Below, one piece after another: positions 54,701 through 64,000 of a stretch of 64,000 bases of DNA. Source of the stretch: Phytoseiulus persimilis (lineage: Eukaryota > Arthropoda > Arachnida > Mesostigmata > Phytoseiidae). The first letter of the stretch is position 1. Each line of letters opens with the position of its first letter. The position numbers were made by a program, and so were the translations under genes. The notes under the pieces were generated by a model. That model saw only the letters and a list, made by a program, of their open reading frames with translations, ran no database searches and was not told the DNA's origin. Location of the stretch: NCBI GenBank assembly GCA_037576195.1, contig CM075103.1:23932001-23996000 (forward strand), in the 5' to 3' direction.

Positions 54701-55993
54701 GAAGGTGGGAACGCTTCCGAGCAAAGAGGCTTGGCCCTCCTCGAGTACAATGACCTTGTCTGTCACTCCTTTCTTAAACGCAGGATCCAAGGTAAATCTC
54801 GCGGTGAAAAAACCAAGAACTTTCAGAGGTTGACCATTGACCGCCGTACATCTTGATTCCATGTGGCTAAGCGCCGGACACTTGAGCTTTTTCCACAGTG
54901 ACGTTCCGATCGTAGTCAGATCGGCCCCCGTATCGATACGGAGAGTGAGAGGAATCCCGTTGATGCGAACTGTCGCGTGAGCTCGCCCACGGCTTGGCTG
55001 TGCTTCGTTGGCAGAAGCCTCCAGCACATCAACCGCGAAGACCCTCTTTTGCGACCTGAGGAACTCTCTACAAACCTTCTTCACATGCCCAACCTTGTGG
55101 CAGTGATGGCAGGTTGCGGAACGGAAACGACACCCCGCTCGTTCGTGAGGGTCTCCGCAACTGATACACTTCAGACCCGCACGGCTGCCGGTATCGGATC
55201 GTTCCGTCCTAGGCTGCCTGGAAATTGGCTTGACACCTCGACTCCCTGAACTTCGCTGCTGCACTTGAGCGATTACTTGCGATGCCTCATCGCCCGTTTC
55301 GATCGCGGAGTCTCGGGTCCTCGTGGCGTAGCCGGTGAGAACCTCGCGCAACTGAGTGATCGTCAAAGCCGGTTTGTCGTCAACAGCTTTGAGCATCACA
55401 TTCCTCATGCTCTTGAAGGCCGGCCCAGCGGCGTAATTGATAGCCAGAAAGATCTTGAACATCTCTCCGGTCAAGGAGCTCCATTCGAACTGATCGCCCT
55501 TCAGATTAGCCCAGTCCACGATTTCCTCCGGGTTGGACAACGCGGATAGTGGAGCTTGTTGGCTGAGAATCTCATGCCTTCTACGGAATATCGATTTCGT
55601 TGGGCCGAAAGTCTTTTCGAGAATTCCCGTCATCTCTGCGTACGGCTTTGTTTCTGGAAGCACTGGGGACAATCGACTGAGAAGGCGAGCATATTCCGCT
55701 GGTCCCAGAGCTTTCAAGAGTAATTGTACCCTGACCTTGTCATCGGGAGTCGCTTGCTCCAAAATTTCTCGATTCCGAGCAAACCAGTGTTTGAAGATCA
55801 GATCTTGCTCCGGCTTATACACGAAGGTGCCCAGCAGAGCCACCGTGTGTTGCATCATGGATGATGCGGACGTTGTTGCCACACTCCCTGTTTGAGCCGC
55901 TGCCAGCTTTGCGATCGCCTCAGCCATGCTCCTTAGTACCGCCCCGAGGTCGTTCGGGTGGTCGCCTTTATCTGCATCTGGAGGTGGGGCCAT
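51731..55993 (-). CDS. Gag-Pol polyprotein, 1420 residues, single frame
   Basis: The Gag region is at residues 1-260. Two CCHC knuckles follow at about 276-308 (C-x2-C-x3-H-x4-C and CHHCHKVGHVKKVC). The aspartic protease active site DTGA is at 354-357. Reverse transcriptase is at about 490-680 with YLDD at 639-642, and RNase H at about 780-900 with D788, E830 region and D855. Integrase has HHCC (H1023, H1026, C1056, C1059) and the catalytic triad D1087, D1141, E1177 with 35-residue DE spacing. A Ser/Pro-rich tail follows. All catalytic residues are present. The order protease, RT, RNase H, integrase is that of Ty3/gypsy elements. No envelope ORF is present, and Gag and Pol are fused without a frameshift. 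It resembles the K02A2.6-like proteins annotated in many arthropods. Confidence 0.95.
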   Translation of the reverse strand: MAPPPDADKGDHPNDLGAVLRSMAEAIAKLAAAQTGSVATTSASSMMQHTVALLGTFVYKPEQDLIFKHWFARNREILEQATPDDKVRVQLLLKALGPAEYARLLSRLSPVLPETKPYAEMTGILEKTFGPTKSIFRRRHEILSQQAPLSALSNPEEIVDWANLKGDQFEWSSLTGEMFKIFLAINYAAGPAFKSMRNVMLKAVDDKPALTITQLREVLTGYATRTRDSAIETGDEASQVIAQVQQRSSGSRGVKPISRQPRTERSDTGSRAGLKCISCGDPHERAGCRFRSATCHHCHKVGHVKKVCREFLRSQKRVFAVDVLEASANEAQPSRGRAHATVRINGIPLTLRIDTGADLTTIGTSLWKKLKCPALSHMESRCTAVNGQPLKVLGFFTARFTLDPAFKKGVTDKVIVLEEGQASLLGSVPTFGLGLVQPSEHVSIAAVSATPAEDEAWGRRFPEVFKEGLGLCSKVEVSLELKEGSKPVHLRARPVAGPFREAVEKELDRLLENGTLSRVESSEWACPIVVAKKANGKIRVCADFSTGLNAALRDISHPIPNMEDIMTRFSGNRIFSQLDLSDAYLQLPLEPSSRALTTINTHRGLFQYNRLVFGLETAPAIFQRAMDQALNGLQGVLVYLDDILVMGADQSEHDRRLSGTLARLQEWGFRLGLPKCTFNARVVKYLGMIIDAQGIRADPEKIAAIRNLRKPSNVGEVRSLLGLVNYYGKFVDKLHQSKAVFESLLAKSVPFKWTTAHDKAFTAVKSILSGPLMLAHYDPRQRLVVAADACDTGIGGVLIQRYEDGSEKAVFHISKSLTPTQRNYSQIEKEALALVTTVERLRNFVWGRHFTLQTDHRPLLALFRTTDTKGLSERTAARLKRWALRLVGFDFEIEYVRTTEFGQADALSRLIQEVRKDAASSDMDEVIASLECQETEIKSLVTLRKAFTPTGVKIREATEKDDILKKVLVRLKSGWQKADFKDRALRPFAQQAESLCDAEGVLLCNERVVVPVSLRGPVLSKLHEGHPGVVRMKALARAHFYWPGMSSEVERVVKACAHCAQQAPKPIKVPLAPWPDPTAPWVRVHLDFAEPQKGLIFLVIVDAYSKYVDAVFMKRASGEALVKYLRALFRHFGRPETLVSDNGPQFVSGDLAQFCADEHVVHLRCAPYSPQSNGQAEKMVGTLKRSLEAPNQTALDKAVAAYNYTPNETLSGKTPAEVFFGRCLRTPFAVFRKISGQLPEAGQSFKESYDRHHGVRPRAFTKGEEVVVELNPRKRVPATFVQGLGKAMAHVEYDGRLLRRHLNQIWKRSFRRPSDSADCSEEFLPSASDPENAQPAAQDLCQDIRQSSPTASSGDAASPDIDVSQPATPQTNDQEPSEATGSQRETVKPATLRVQPARAAKAPQDYRWLSGVRRLWGQDD

Positions 55994-56078
55994 AACCGCT
56001 ATCAGCTCTCGTTCCTTTGGATGAACTCGACGTTACCTATCACAGAACTGTGAAATCCGAAAAATTCCGGTCCGATCT

Positions 56079-56089
56079 CGACTGCGCCA
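56079..56089 (-). other. Primer binding site (tRNA-Ser type)
   Basis: Read on the minus strand, TGGCGCAGTCG lies two bases inside the 5' LTR. It complements the conserved 3' acceptor end of animal tRNA-Ser including CCA. Pairing beyond the 11 bases was not checked. Confidence 0.75.
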
Positions 56090-56091
56090 AT

Positions 56092-56189
56092 TGTTGTGTC
56101 TGCACTGATAACGAAGATAGCGAATGACTAGGCATAGTTTATTCAACGAAGCCTCTTTATATAGCCTCGGCTTGGCTCGGGACATAACA
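56092..56189 (-). repeat. 5' LTR of the intact retrotransposon, 98 bp
   Basis: By eye identical to 51623-51720. It is very short for an autonomous element but still holds TATA box and AATAAA. Confidence 0.93.
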
Positions 56190-57735
56190 TGCCACATCAA
56201 CATCGTCGGCGAAGCCAACTTCCCACACTGGAATGACGCCTAACTGCCCGTCTTGGAGGCGAAACGATGGAGAACTCTCCACACATTCATCTGCACCAGT
56301 TATCACTCGAAGAACGAACGAGCTCGCATGAAGCTCTTGGAGTGCGTGTTCAGTGAAAACTGGAATGAGGCAGTGGAGACATGGCTGCGCAGTGCGAAAA
56401 AATGCTTCATCTTCGAACGCGGGAACTTCAACGGAATTCCTGCCCGTTCTGAACCAGACGCCCACGGGAAACCCCAAGCTTTGAGCCGACACCTCGAGGT
56501 CGAGCTCACCGAAGAAAATGGTCGAGCGACCCTCTTCGAGTCCGAATGGGGGAAGCCCACTTCACTGCGCCTAGTCGACCCCACTCGTGCAGAGAACATC
56601 CTTCGTTATCACGACTTGAATCGGTGCTTGTCGACAGCGCTGATCGAACTAGACTTCAGCAATTGCCACTGCGAGTTCAAGGACGCAACGAAGTTGGACC
56701 TGGCAAATCTGGCTCCCTGCCTCGAAACACTGGCCGTTCCACAGTGTTTCCTCTTCCCGACTTGGCTGTCGGACGAGATTCGACGGCGGCCCGATTCACC
56801 GAAACTATTTCCGAACACGCTGTCGGGTCTCGTCAAATTGAGAAAGTTCATCGTGAAGGCGGAACAGCATAGGCCCGGCTGCGATACCATGGATTGCAGT
56901 TGTGATTCAGATTGGTATGCGTCAAAATGTTCGGGCTGCCGTGCGGCGCTCACTTCGGCCAGGTTCCCCGTGTTGGGGCCTCTCGAGAGTCTCGAGGAGC
57001 TCTCGCTAGACAACGTCTGGGCGACAAAATGCTTGTACCGGAGCTTGGCACATCCCAAGGTACATACTGTGCGCTTAGGTTTGCGGGACTACAGCGAGGT
57101 GGAGGGCTTGCGGGGCTTCTTGAATGCCTGCTCAAGCTTGAAGAAGCTCAAGCTCAGAGTGGGTGAGACTGTCACTCTCAGGACGGGACTTCCACACGAC
57201 TTCTGGAGGGATCTTGCTGAAGGACCCTACTTAAACCAGCTGTGCGTGGAAGCCGAACGCCCGAGGAGTCTTGCGGTGCCTGTTTTCGAGAGCTATATCG
57301 GGCGCATTCTCGAGAAGTCGAAGCTTTTCCACCTCCACAACCCTCGTCGAGGTGTGAGGGATTCGCTGGTGAGACGCTTCGAAAGCCTGAGGGCGCTGGA
57401 GGAACACGGGCGAAGGGTTCTCGTCGCGGAGAAATGCCCAACTGAGGGAGATCTGGGGGATCGATTCGCGAACGGGCGTTTCCCCGGACGCGCCCTCTGT
57501 TCTGGCGAACCTCTCGTCGGCTATGTTAAACCGAGCGCATGGGAATGATTCTGCTTCTGTTAGGTACCCCTGGATGTATATTGTATGTATAGAGATGTTG
57601 TTCCGAACTGCGACAATGAAAAATGAATTTGAAATATCATTAGAAACTACAATAAAGATTATTTCTTATAGCATGTGCAGTGTTTATTCGTCGATGATTG
57701 ATCGTTCTAGTCTTAAACTACATCGGGTTATTCAG

Positions 57736-58278
57736 CTATAAGAGGTTCTTCATCGTCGATCTCTTCGAACCGTGGCTGAATTCTAACTCTGGGGCTGCGT
57801 TCCGCTGCTTTTTTTGTGATTTTGTTCGTCCGTCCTCACTCCTGTCTGAATCCGCGGGTGAAACCAGTCTGTCTAATTCTAATAAGGACACCAGATGAAC
57901 GCCTTCACCTTCATGCCAGGGACGTTTTCCGAGACCTTTATGTGAGTGATACCAATGTTCAATATATAGGTTATTGCTGGATCTCGTTGAGTTTCTCACC
58001 GGAAATTCTTCGTCCCCCGTTGGATCTCGATCTGGTCCTTCTGGGGATCCCTCTGGATCAAAATCTTCAGGTATAAGTTTCGACACATTGAGAACACGCT
58101 CCTGCTGATTTGGGGAAGATTCAGCGAGGTATGGCACCCGACCGGCTAGACCAAAGTAATTCAGGAAGAATCCCACTGGACCCAACTTTTCCAACAAGAA
58201 GCTCCCCGTGCCCCTCCACGCCTTTAGTGCCATCGATTGGGAACGATAATAATGAGATGCCCTACGGACTCGATTCAT
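57736..58278 (-). CDS. Hypothetical protein ORF, convergent to F-box copy D
   Basis: Equivalent of 21592-22134, open over the same length with one or two substitutions. No family is recognised. Confidence 0.3.
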   Translation of the reverse strand: MNRVRRASHYYRSQSMALKAWRGTGSFLLEKLGPVGFFLNYFGLAGRVPYLAESSPNQQERVLNVSKLIPEDFDPEGSPEGPDRDPTGDEEFPVRNSTRSSNNLYIEHWYHSHKGLGKRPWHEGEGVHLVSLLELDRLVSPADSDRSEDGRTKSQKKQRNAAPELEFSHGSKRSTMKNLL

Positions 58279-58969
58279 GAGAAACACAGCTCCATTAGAG
58301 AAATCTTTCTACCTGTTATATTACAATGCATATGGTTGTACCTTCTTCCACCGTGGAAACAGTGATTCCATCGGGGTCTTCCTTCTCGTCCCCCCTCGTT
58401 CTCTGACAAAATCGGAACGTCGGTACGTGACCGCGGGAGATGACGTTCCGGACTGCGAATCTCGTTCCCAGAGGCGTTCGCTCGATCATTCTCCAGTGTC
58501 CGCCTCGATGTCTCGTTATTATATGAGGAAGTGAGATTATCTTCAACTGCTCTTCAGGTGTGAGCATTTCATACCTTCGGTTAGCCACGCGAATACACCT
58601 TGAGCTTGAACGAAGTGTTCACGGCCATATTGCATCGGAACTCGGCGAGCGCGCCCTGGAGTTCAATTTCGACTAGCGCAAGACCAACCAAGAATAGTGG
58701 ACACATCAAGGGAGCGGGGGGCGCAGATAGTTCCAATGATCGAAACCGCCCGCCAACGGCGCCACATGATACGAAATAACCATCGCAACGCCCCATCTCA
58801 GCCTTCATTTCTTCGACCAAGGGAGCTCAGCTGACTTTCCAGCGAATACATCGGTTCAAGGGGGCTGGGTGTTGTGGGCCCTCTCGTACAAGGGTTCTTT
58901 TCAAGATTTTTTTCCTGGAGGCCCCTCAGGGAGGGAGCGCGATGCTGTGCAGGAAGGTATCTCTGTCGA

Positions 58970-59635
58970 TTAACTATAGCCTAAATTCGAACGCATTTGG
59001 ATGGGTAGTTTTGTACCAACAATTAATTCATCCGATGGCATCGAAAAAGCTGGTTCCACTCGTACCGACCAGACTGCTTCTCTGAAAGATAGAAGCCACA
59101 CCTGCTTCGAAGGAGGGAAGTCATGGCCTGTGCCCCTTAGAATCCAATCCCGGTAGGAGCCGACAAAGGTTGGGAAAAACAATTGAATTCGTCGACACTC
59201 CAAGAAAAAAAACTTCCCAAATCCACGCGATTTGGGAAGATCTTCGAAGCCCTCCCTATAAGATTGGATTTCTAGGGGCACAACTTGTGTCCTCCTCGCG
59301 CGATTGTGCGCAGATAGAATCGGACCCCCGTGGATTGGGATAAAACCGCGGAACCAGGTCCGCGGGTGGGGGTTTTTCAAAAAGTGATTTGAAGTTTCAT
59401 GAGAATATAATTTTCGAGATACGGGGACTGTGACCACATACCACTCAGTATCGATACCGGGCGCGTGGACTAAATCGAGATCGTCCGCCTCTGCGTCGCT
59501 GTTGCTATCTTCGATGAGGGAAGGCCGCTCGATCCGTTGGCGGGACCGCCCATCACTTTGTTGGAATCGGGCTGTATCTCTGACTTGCATCGCAGTTCGA
59601 CAACGTCGGCCGACAATGAGACCGATTCCATTCAT
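58970..59635 (-). other. Unrecognised ORF, 221 codons (unit 2)
   Basis: Equivalent of 22826-23491, unchanged in length. Confidence 0.25.
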
Positions 59636-60845
59636 TACGCTGAGCAGAGTCTGTGTACTCTAGTTGTACACGCAGAGAGCTAACAGTCTGGAGCGTTCGA
59701 TACCCACAGAACGCTGATTTGGGCGTTATTTTACAAACAAGGGAGTGGAAGCAATCTTGGTAGGTTGGCATACGGCACAAGTAACGCCGATTGTGAATCC
59801 GAGTCCTCGAATATCCTGCGCGGTGAACGATACTTCCCCGCCACATTTCCGACATCTGACAAGCGTTGATAGTACACCGAGAACCGCGGTTCCGGAACCG
59901 CAACGAACTGCAAGATTCTGCGGTTCTGGAACCGCGAGAAGCCGCGCGGAAGAAGCTTTTAGCTAACGCCCTTATCAGCGAGCCGAGACCTTCACCGTGC
60001 ACTGCCTTGGTAGACCTCACCTCATCGTTCGAATGGTAGAATGGGAGCCGAAGTTTCAGTGAAAGTTCTGAAGTATCATTTGAAGCCACCGCCAGGCTGA
60101 CACCCACTCCCTGAGGAGCTTGCCACGATGACGATGCTACCCCATTGCACACCAGGGCCATGCCTCGAAGGAACGAGAGCGCCAAATTTTTAGAATCACC
60201 ATGCTCTCTGCTTCGTCTCACGTCGCGCCATCGCGCTGCGCAAGTCGCATGGCACGGATCGTTGCACGAATCGTCAAAAATATCTCTCTGAGCTCGCTCT
60301 TGTGATCCGGTTCTGTCCGAGAGAATCCCGTTTTCTATAGCGAGGAATCTTTCCCACCGGGAGAAACGAAAAATATAGCTCTGACCGTAGCTTCATTTGC
60401 GTTCGGAGTTCCAAACCCAGTGAGTCATTGTTTTCGTATCTCGGAACTCAGGAATTAGAGACAGAAAGATCGACGAGCGCTTTGAGCAAACATTTGAGGA
60501 CACAGCATGGATTGAAGGAAAACAGTCCACTGCCGACTCGTGACTCATCATCGACGGATCGAGCATCAAATTCTGAGCCAGCCCTTATCATTTCGGCCGT
60601 TGGTCGCGGTTCTCACTTGCGGTTCTCGGACCACGGTTCTCGGAGAACCGAGAACCGCGGTTCCTGGCGATGCCTACTCCCGGGAGACCGACACCCAACT
60701 GCTTTCGGAGGAAATAAGGAAGAAATACGACCTCCCTACGACCGAAGCATCCCGCAACTACATTGAAAGCTGGCACGAGAAAATGGCAGAGGTGGACCCA
60801 GATATCATCACCCATCCGGCACTGAGAAAGAGTGTCAAACTATTA

Positions 60846-62122
60846 GGTAAGTCAAAGAGTTCGTCGGCTTTTCTACCCGATTTTGAGGAGCCAAATCTCT
60901 GCAGACAACAATATTCTTATTCAATTATATATTGACCGTTTTGTTCGATGACCTTCGCCCATCGCTCTGGTAAATCCATGATTCCATTCTCCCAGAACTT
61001 TTTCTCTTTATTATCAAAATATCGATGGAGGTGATTTTAAATATCCTCCAAAGATTCAAATGTGGCGCCGTCAAGAAAGTTCTGCAGAGACCTGAACAAG
61101 TGATAATCTGATGGTGCGAGGTCGGGACTATAGGCTGGGTGCGGTAGCACATCCCAATCAAACCCCGCCAATTTCTGCCGGGAAGTCAAACTTTTGTGTG
61201 GTCTCCGTTATCATGTTGAAAAACCACGCCCCACCTGTTTGCCAAACCTGGGCGCTTGGATGCAACTGCGGTCTTCAAATCTTCAAGTTGTCTGCAGTAG
61301 ACTTCGGAGTTGATAGTCTGATCCATCGGGAGCAGCTCAAAAAACACTACGCCTTTGCAGTCCCACCAGCAGCTCAGCATGACCTTTTTTTGATGAAGTT
61401 CTGGTCTGGAGATAGCTGCTGCCTGAGAACCTTTGCGGACCCAGCTTCTTCTCTGTGTTGCGTTTCTGTAGAGTATCCATTTTTCATCGCCGGTTTTCAA
61501 CCTCCTCAGGAACGATTCCTTGTGGTTCTTCCGGAGTAGTAGGTGACAGGTATCAACGCGTCGTTCAAGCTGCGTATCAGTGAGGTCGTGAGGTAGCCAG
61601 ATATTCCGCTTGCTTGAGAAACCTGTCTGATGCAGGCGGTTCCAAACGGTTCCGTGAGAGACTCCCGTCACATCTTCAATTTCTTTCATGGTCCAGGCTG
61701 GATTCGAAGTAACCAAGCTCATGATTTCGTCCGTCTCCACAACTTGAGGTCGTCCTGATCTCGCCTCATCTTCAAGATTGAAGTTTCCAGCTTCGAAACG
61801 GGCGAATCGCTTTTCGACCGTGGATTTGTGTAGTGCGTTTTCGCCGTAAACTGCGCATATCTTCCGCGTTGTCTGCGCTGCACTTAAGCCTTCGCGGTAG
61901 GAGAACAACATGATGTGTCGAAAATGCTCTTTTTTTTCCTCCATTTCAAATAGCTGCTGATTCCACAAAGTATACGATAAAGTTGGGAGCGGTGTATCCG
62001 CGCGCAGCCGAGAGCCTGCTCTTCAGTGTAAACACCCAGCAGCACTCCCAGGCGGCACTGCTGTAGAGCGCGGGAATTTCAAAAATGCGGCTTCGAAAAG
62101 CCGACGAACTTTTTGACTTACC
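60846..62122 (-). mobile_element. mariner element, 1277 bp (unit 2)
   Basis: Equivalent of 24702-25985, with the same inverted repeats. It differs by T-run lengths and 6 bases near 61984. Confidence 0.85.
61186..61944 (-). pseudogene. mariner transposase, longer frame (unit 2)
   Basis: ATG at 61944 (MEEKKEHFRHIMLFSYREG) opens 252 codons through TGDEKWILY (first Asp) and HDNGDH (second Asp). It then hits a stop after TKV because of a one-base shift. The third Asp segment SPDLAPSDYH follows in another frame. It is better preserved than in unit 1 but still broken. Confidence 0.85.
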
Positions 62123-63279
62123 TGATACAAGAGAAGACATCTTTCGATATAAGATAACATATGAGATAAGTGATGAGAGAGTTAGACAGAGCCCGGACGA
62201 GAACTGCAGGTGTGCATTGTGTGCGAAGGAATGCTCCCATTATCACCTGTACAGCTATGAAAACTCAAACAACTTTGACCTGAGCAGGTGCGAAATGCAG
62301 ATGAATGACAGATTGTAACATATAGAAGCCACCCACACTGATGTTCGGTGATTAGAACGTTTATCAAGGTATGTGATCCATTTCAGCTCGTCATTCAATG
62401 ACCCCCATCCGCCCGAACGAACCTGATGGAGCTCTACCAACACCTCTTCGATGAAGATGCATGACTTCTAATGTATATAGATAAACGGAGACTCGATTAT
62501 CGTTTTCCTCGAATCTGCGATAGCAATGTAAGAGTGGTATCTCGGTTGGATGAATAACTTCTAGGACCTCGATCCTGATCTGAGCAAAATCGTCCGGCAC
62601 CAAAACGACCCCCGTAGAGGTCAAGCGGCTCTCGATGCGCCGCTTGGTGGAGGCTTCGTCGACTTAATTCCGTGAACGTGACGCCGGAGAGAGCCTGACT
62701 CGAGAGCTCTTTCCCTCGGCACTGATATAGGCTTCGGAAGAAATAGTCTGTCAAACCCTGATCATTTGATGCTTGGCTGTGAGGTCGCGGGATCTCCACA
62801 CGAATTCGAACATCTCTATGTTTCACCTCCAAACATTCGAATGCGTCAGAACTGGATTCCATGCGAGGAAGATGGCAAACATAATCCATACGCAAGTTGG
62901 CCTTCGACCCCGTTCGATCGCCCATTTCTTCGACATTTTCGATTCACTTGAAACTTCACATCCGGTCATTAGAAACATTGGCAAAGCCCAGCATCCGGGG
63001 GCTACTGTTCCTAAGCTAATATTCCACGAAACCGAGCAACGAAAGTCTATCCCTGTCGATGCATATCGGGACTGTCATCGACGGAAAGTTCACAGCCTTT
63101 CGACGGAATCGAGCGGAGCTCTATCCGGGAAAACGCTGCGAAAATGTGAATTCACATTCGCCGGATTCGGCTGAAATTATGAGACAAGAAAAGTTTGATA
63201 CTGAGGACGGAACTATATTTGCAAGACGTGGTTCTCGATCTGAAGCTCTTCTAAGATGTAGGTCGGCACAGGGCTCGAA

Positions 63280-64000
63280 TCACCTTGCCGTTGGTTCGGT
63301 GTGGCTCAAAGCTCCGAACTCCTGGTGGATCTCGATCCACGCAGCCAGTCCCGCCGGAACTCGAGCGCCCTCCTGTGCTGATTTGCAAGCCCTCGCGGCT
63401 AGACAGGAGAGTCGACCCGGTTGATATCGGTCGGAGTCCGTGCCTCTTTTCCCAAGAGTGAGCGCACAGCAAAGAAGCGGCGCGATGTCCGGGAGCACGG
63501 TGCTGGGCGCCTCTTTCGAAATCTGTAGCAGGAGCCCGGCGGAAGAGCTCTCTGAAACCTTCTGACAGGGGAGCCGATCATCCGCCAGGAGTTCAGGATA
63601 CTTGCAAGCTAGCTCCCTGCTCGCTCTGAGGCGCTGCTCAGCCGTGAAGAACAGGCTCGCACCCCTCCCAATGAGGAGCTCGAGGCTCCTGGTCATTGCC
63701 TCCACTTGCCGGAGTGCCCCATCGACCCCCCGATGATCCCATGCTCGGCCTCGGCCGCGCCAGTTGTCGTTGCGAATGCACCGGAGCAGATAGAGCAGAA
63801 GATGGCTAAGGAAACTGTCGAGCGCTTCGCCGGGGATCGAATCAGCGCCGAAGCCCTCGACGAACCAAACCTCGCTCGTCTCGCGAGACAGCTTCAGGTA
63901 CAGAAGAACCTCATGCCACTTCGGAGAAGAGATCATCATCGACTCGAATCTGCGGCAGAATATGCTGTTTAAATCCGCGAACGGATCCCTGAAAATTTCG
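63280..64000 (-). CDS. Uncharacterised 487-codon gene, unit-2 copy (cut by window end)
   Basis: This is the C-terminal half of the gene equivalent to 27141-28604. It is open to the window edge and nearly identical (one or two silent changes seen, for example GTT/GTC near 63768). The 5' half lies beyond the window. Confidence 0.5.
   Translation of the reverse strand, partial: EIFRDPFADLNSIFCRRFESMMISSPKWHEVLLYLKLSRETSEVWFVEGFGADSIPGEALDSFLSHLLLYLLRCIRNDNWRGRGRAWDHRGVDGALRQVEAMTRSLELLIGRGASLFFTAEQRLRASRELACKYPELLADDRLPCQKVSESSSAGLLLQISKEAPSTVLPDIAPLLCCALTLGKRGTDSDRYQPGRLSCLAARACKSAQEGARVPAGLAAWIEIHQEFGALSHTEPTAR

Larger units (their letters stand above)
51623..56189 (-). mobile_element. Intact Ty3-type LTR retrotransposon, 4567 bp
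   Basis: The element is complete: 5-bp target duplication, two identical 98-bp LTRs, tRNA-Ser-type PBS two bases inside the 5' LTR, a 98-base leader, one unbroken Gag-Pol frame, and a polypurine tract directly after the stop codon. It is absent from the equivalent site in unit 1, so it inserted after the segmental duplication (or unit 1 descends from an empty allele). Confidence 0.95.
51108..57548 (+). pseudogene. F-box / leucine-rich-repeat gene, copy D, disrupted
   Basis: The 5' part (51108-51622) encodes the F-box and first repeats, and the 3' part (56190-57548) encodes the rest. An antisense LTR retrotransposon separates them after the codons for LEECH. Independently, an in-frame TAA at 56241-56243 replaces the TTA Leu codon of NDALLPVLEAK. 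The upstream small ORF also carries a stop at 50657-50659. Elsewhere it is as similar to copy B as expected for the unit-2 equivalent. It might make a 170-residue truncated F-box fragment that ends in LTR sequence (to 51662). Confidence 0.92.
48087..58856. repeat. Half-repeat D (unit-2 equivalent of B), split by a retrotransposon
   Basis: This is the unit-2 copy of half-repeat B. It contains the complete Helitron at 48512-50053 and is interrupted within the F-box gene by the LTR retrotransposon at 51623-56189. Confidence 0.85.
31411..64000. repeat. Tandem segmental duplication, unit 2 (cut by window end)
   Basis: This is the second copy of the 31.4-kb unit. It differs from unit 1 by scattered SNPs, the small indels listed for unit 1, 156 extra bases around 50051-50207 that unit 1 has lost, and a 4567-bp retrotransposon plus a 5-bp target duplication at 51618-56194. 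The window ends at the equivalent of unit-1 position 27861, so about 3.5 kb of this unit is not seen. Confidence 0.95.

Noticed and set aside
1-64000. Possibility that the tandem copy is purely an assembly artefact
   Set aside because: It cannot be excluded without reads. However, unit-specific events (complete versus clipped Helitron, retrotransposon in only one unit, 8- and 12-base indels) argue for two real copies or two divergent haplotypes.

Overview
This window is eukaryotic nuclear DNA, most likely from an arthropod; a chelicerate such as a tick or mite is possible, but nothing here proves the lineage. The evidence is eukaryotic: long single-exon genes with Kozak-type ATGs and AATAAA poly(A) signals, a TATA box, and a dense mix of animal mobile elements (Ty3-type LTR elements, Mutator-like elements, mariner, hAT-type MITE, Helitrons). 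There are no bacterial operons, rRNA or convincing tRNA genes.

Large-scale layout. The sequence is a tandem segmental duplication with a period of 31,410 bases: position 1 equals position 31,411, and the two units are nearly identical apart from scattered SNPs, small indels, one 156-base deletion and one 4.6-kb insertion. The outer ends of the array are not visible. Each unit holds two older paralogous half-repeats of about 4.7 kb that carry an F-box/leucine-rich-repeat gene. The window therefore has four F-box loci: A (2022-3890), B (19536-21404), C (33432-35300) and D (51108-57548).

Unit 1, left to right: diverged repeat (1-571); half-repeat A with its F-box gene; a 194-bp hAT-type MITE (5826-6019); a Ty3-like retrotransposon remnant with its PBS at 7150 and gag from 7169. 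That gag is split by a 6.2-kb Mutator-like element (7372-13526, 9-bp duplication), which is itself split by two copies of a 0.76-kb MITE in opposite orientation (7899-8659 and 8814-9576, each with a perfect 9-bp duplication). Next come the rest of the retroelement with another MITE nested in its integrase region, half-repeat B carrying a Helitron upstream of its F-box gene, degenerate transposase debris, a mariner (24702-25985), an unrecognised 487-codon single-exon gene with a TATA box on the minus strand (27141-28604), a second Helitron 5' end with a 45-bp minisatellite (29041-29462), and about 1.9 kb with nothing recognisable.

Unit 2 repeats this up to position 64,000, where the window cuts the 487-codon gene. 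Its main difference is a complete Ty3-type retrotransposon (51623-56189) inserted antisense into F-box copy D. It has identical 98-bp LTRs, a 5-bp duplication and an intact 1420-residue Gag-Pol. Copy D also has an independent in-frame stop. Unit 2 keeps a complete Helitron, where unit 1 has lost its 3' tip.

Overall, this is an expanding F-box family carried by a recent large tandem duplication in a mobile-element-rich region. The nested insertions give a relative timeline: Ty3-like remnant, then Mutator-like element, then paired MITEs, then the 31-kb duplication, then the intact retrotransposon.
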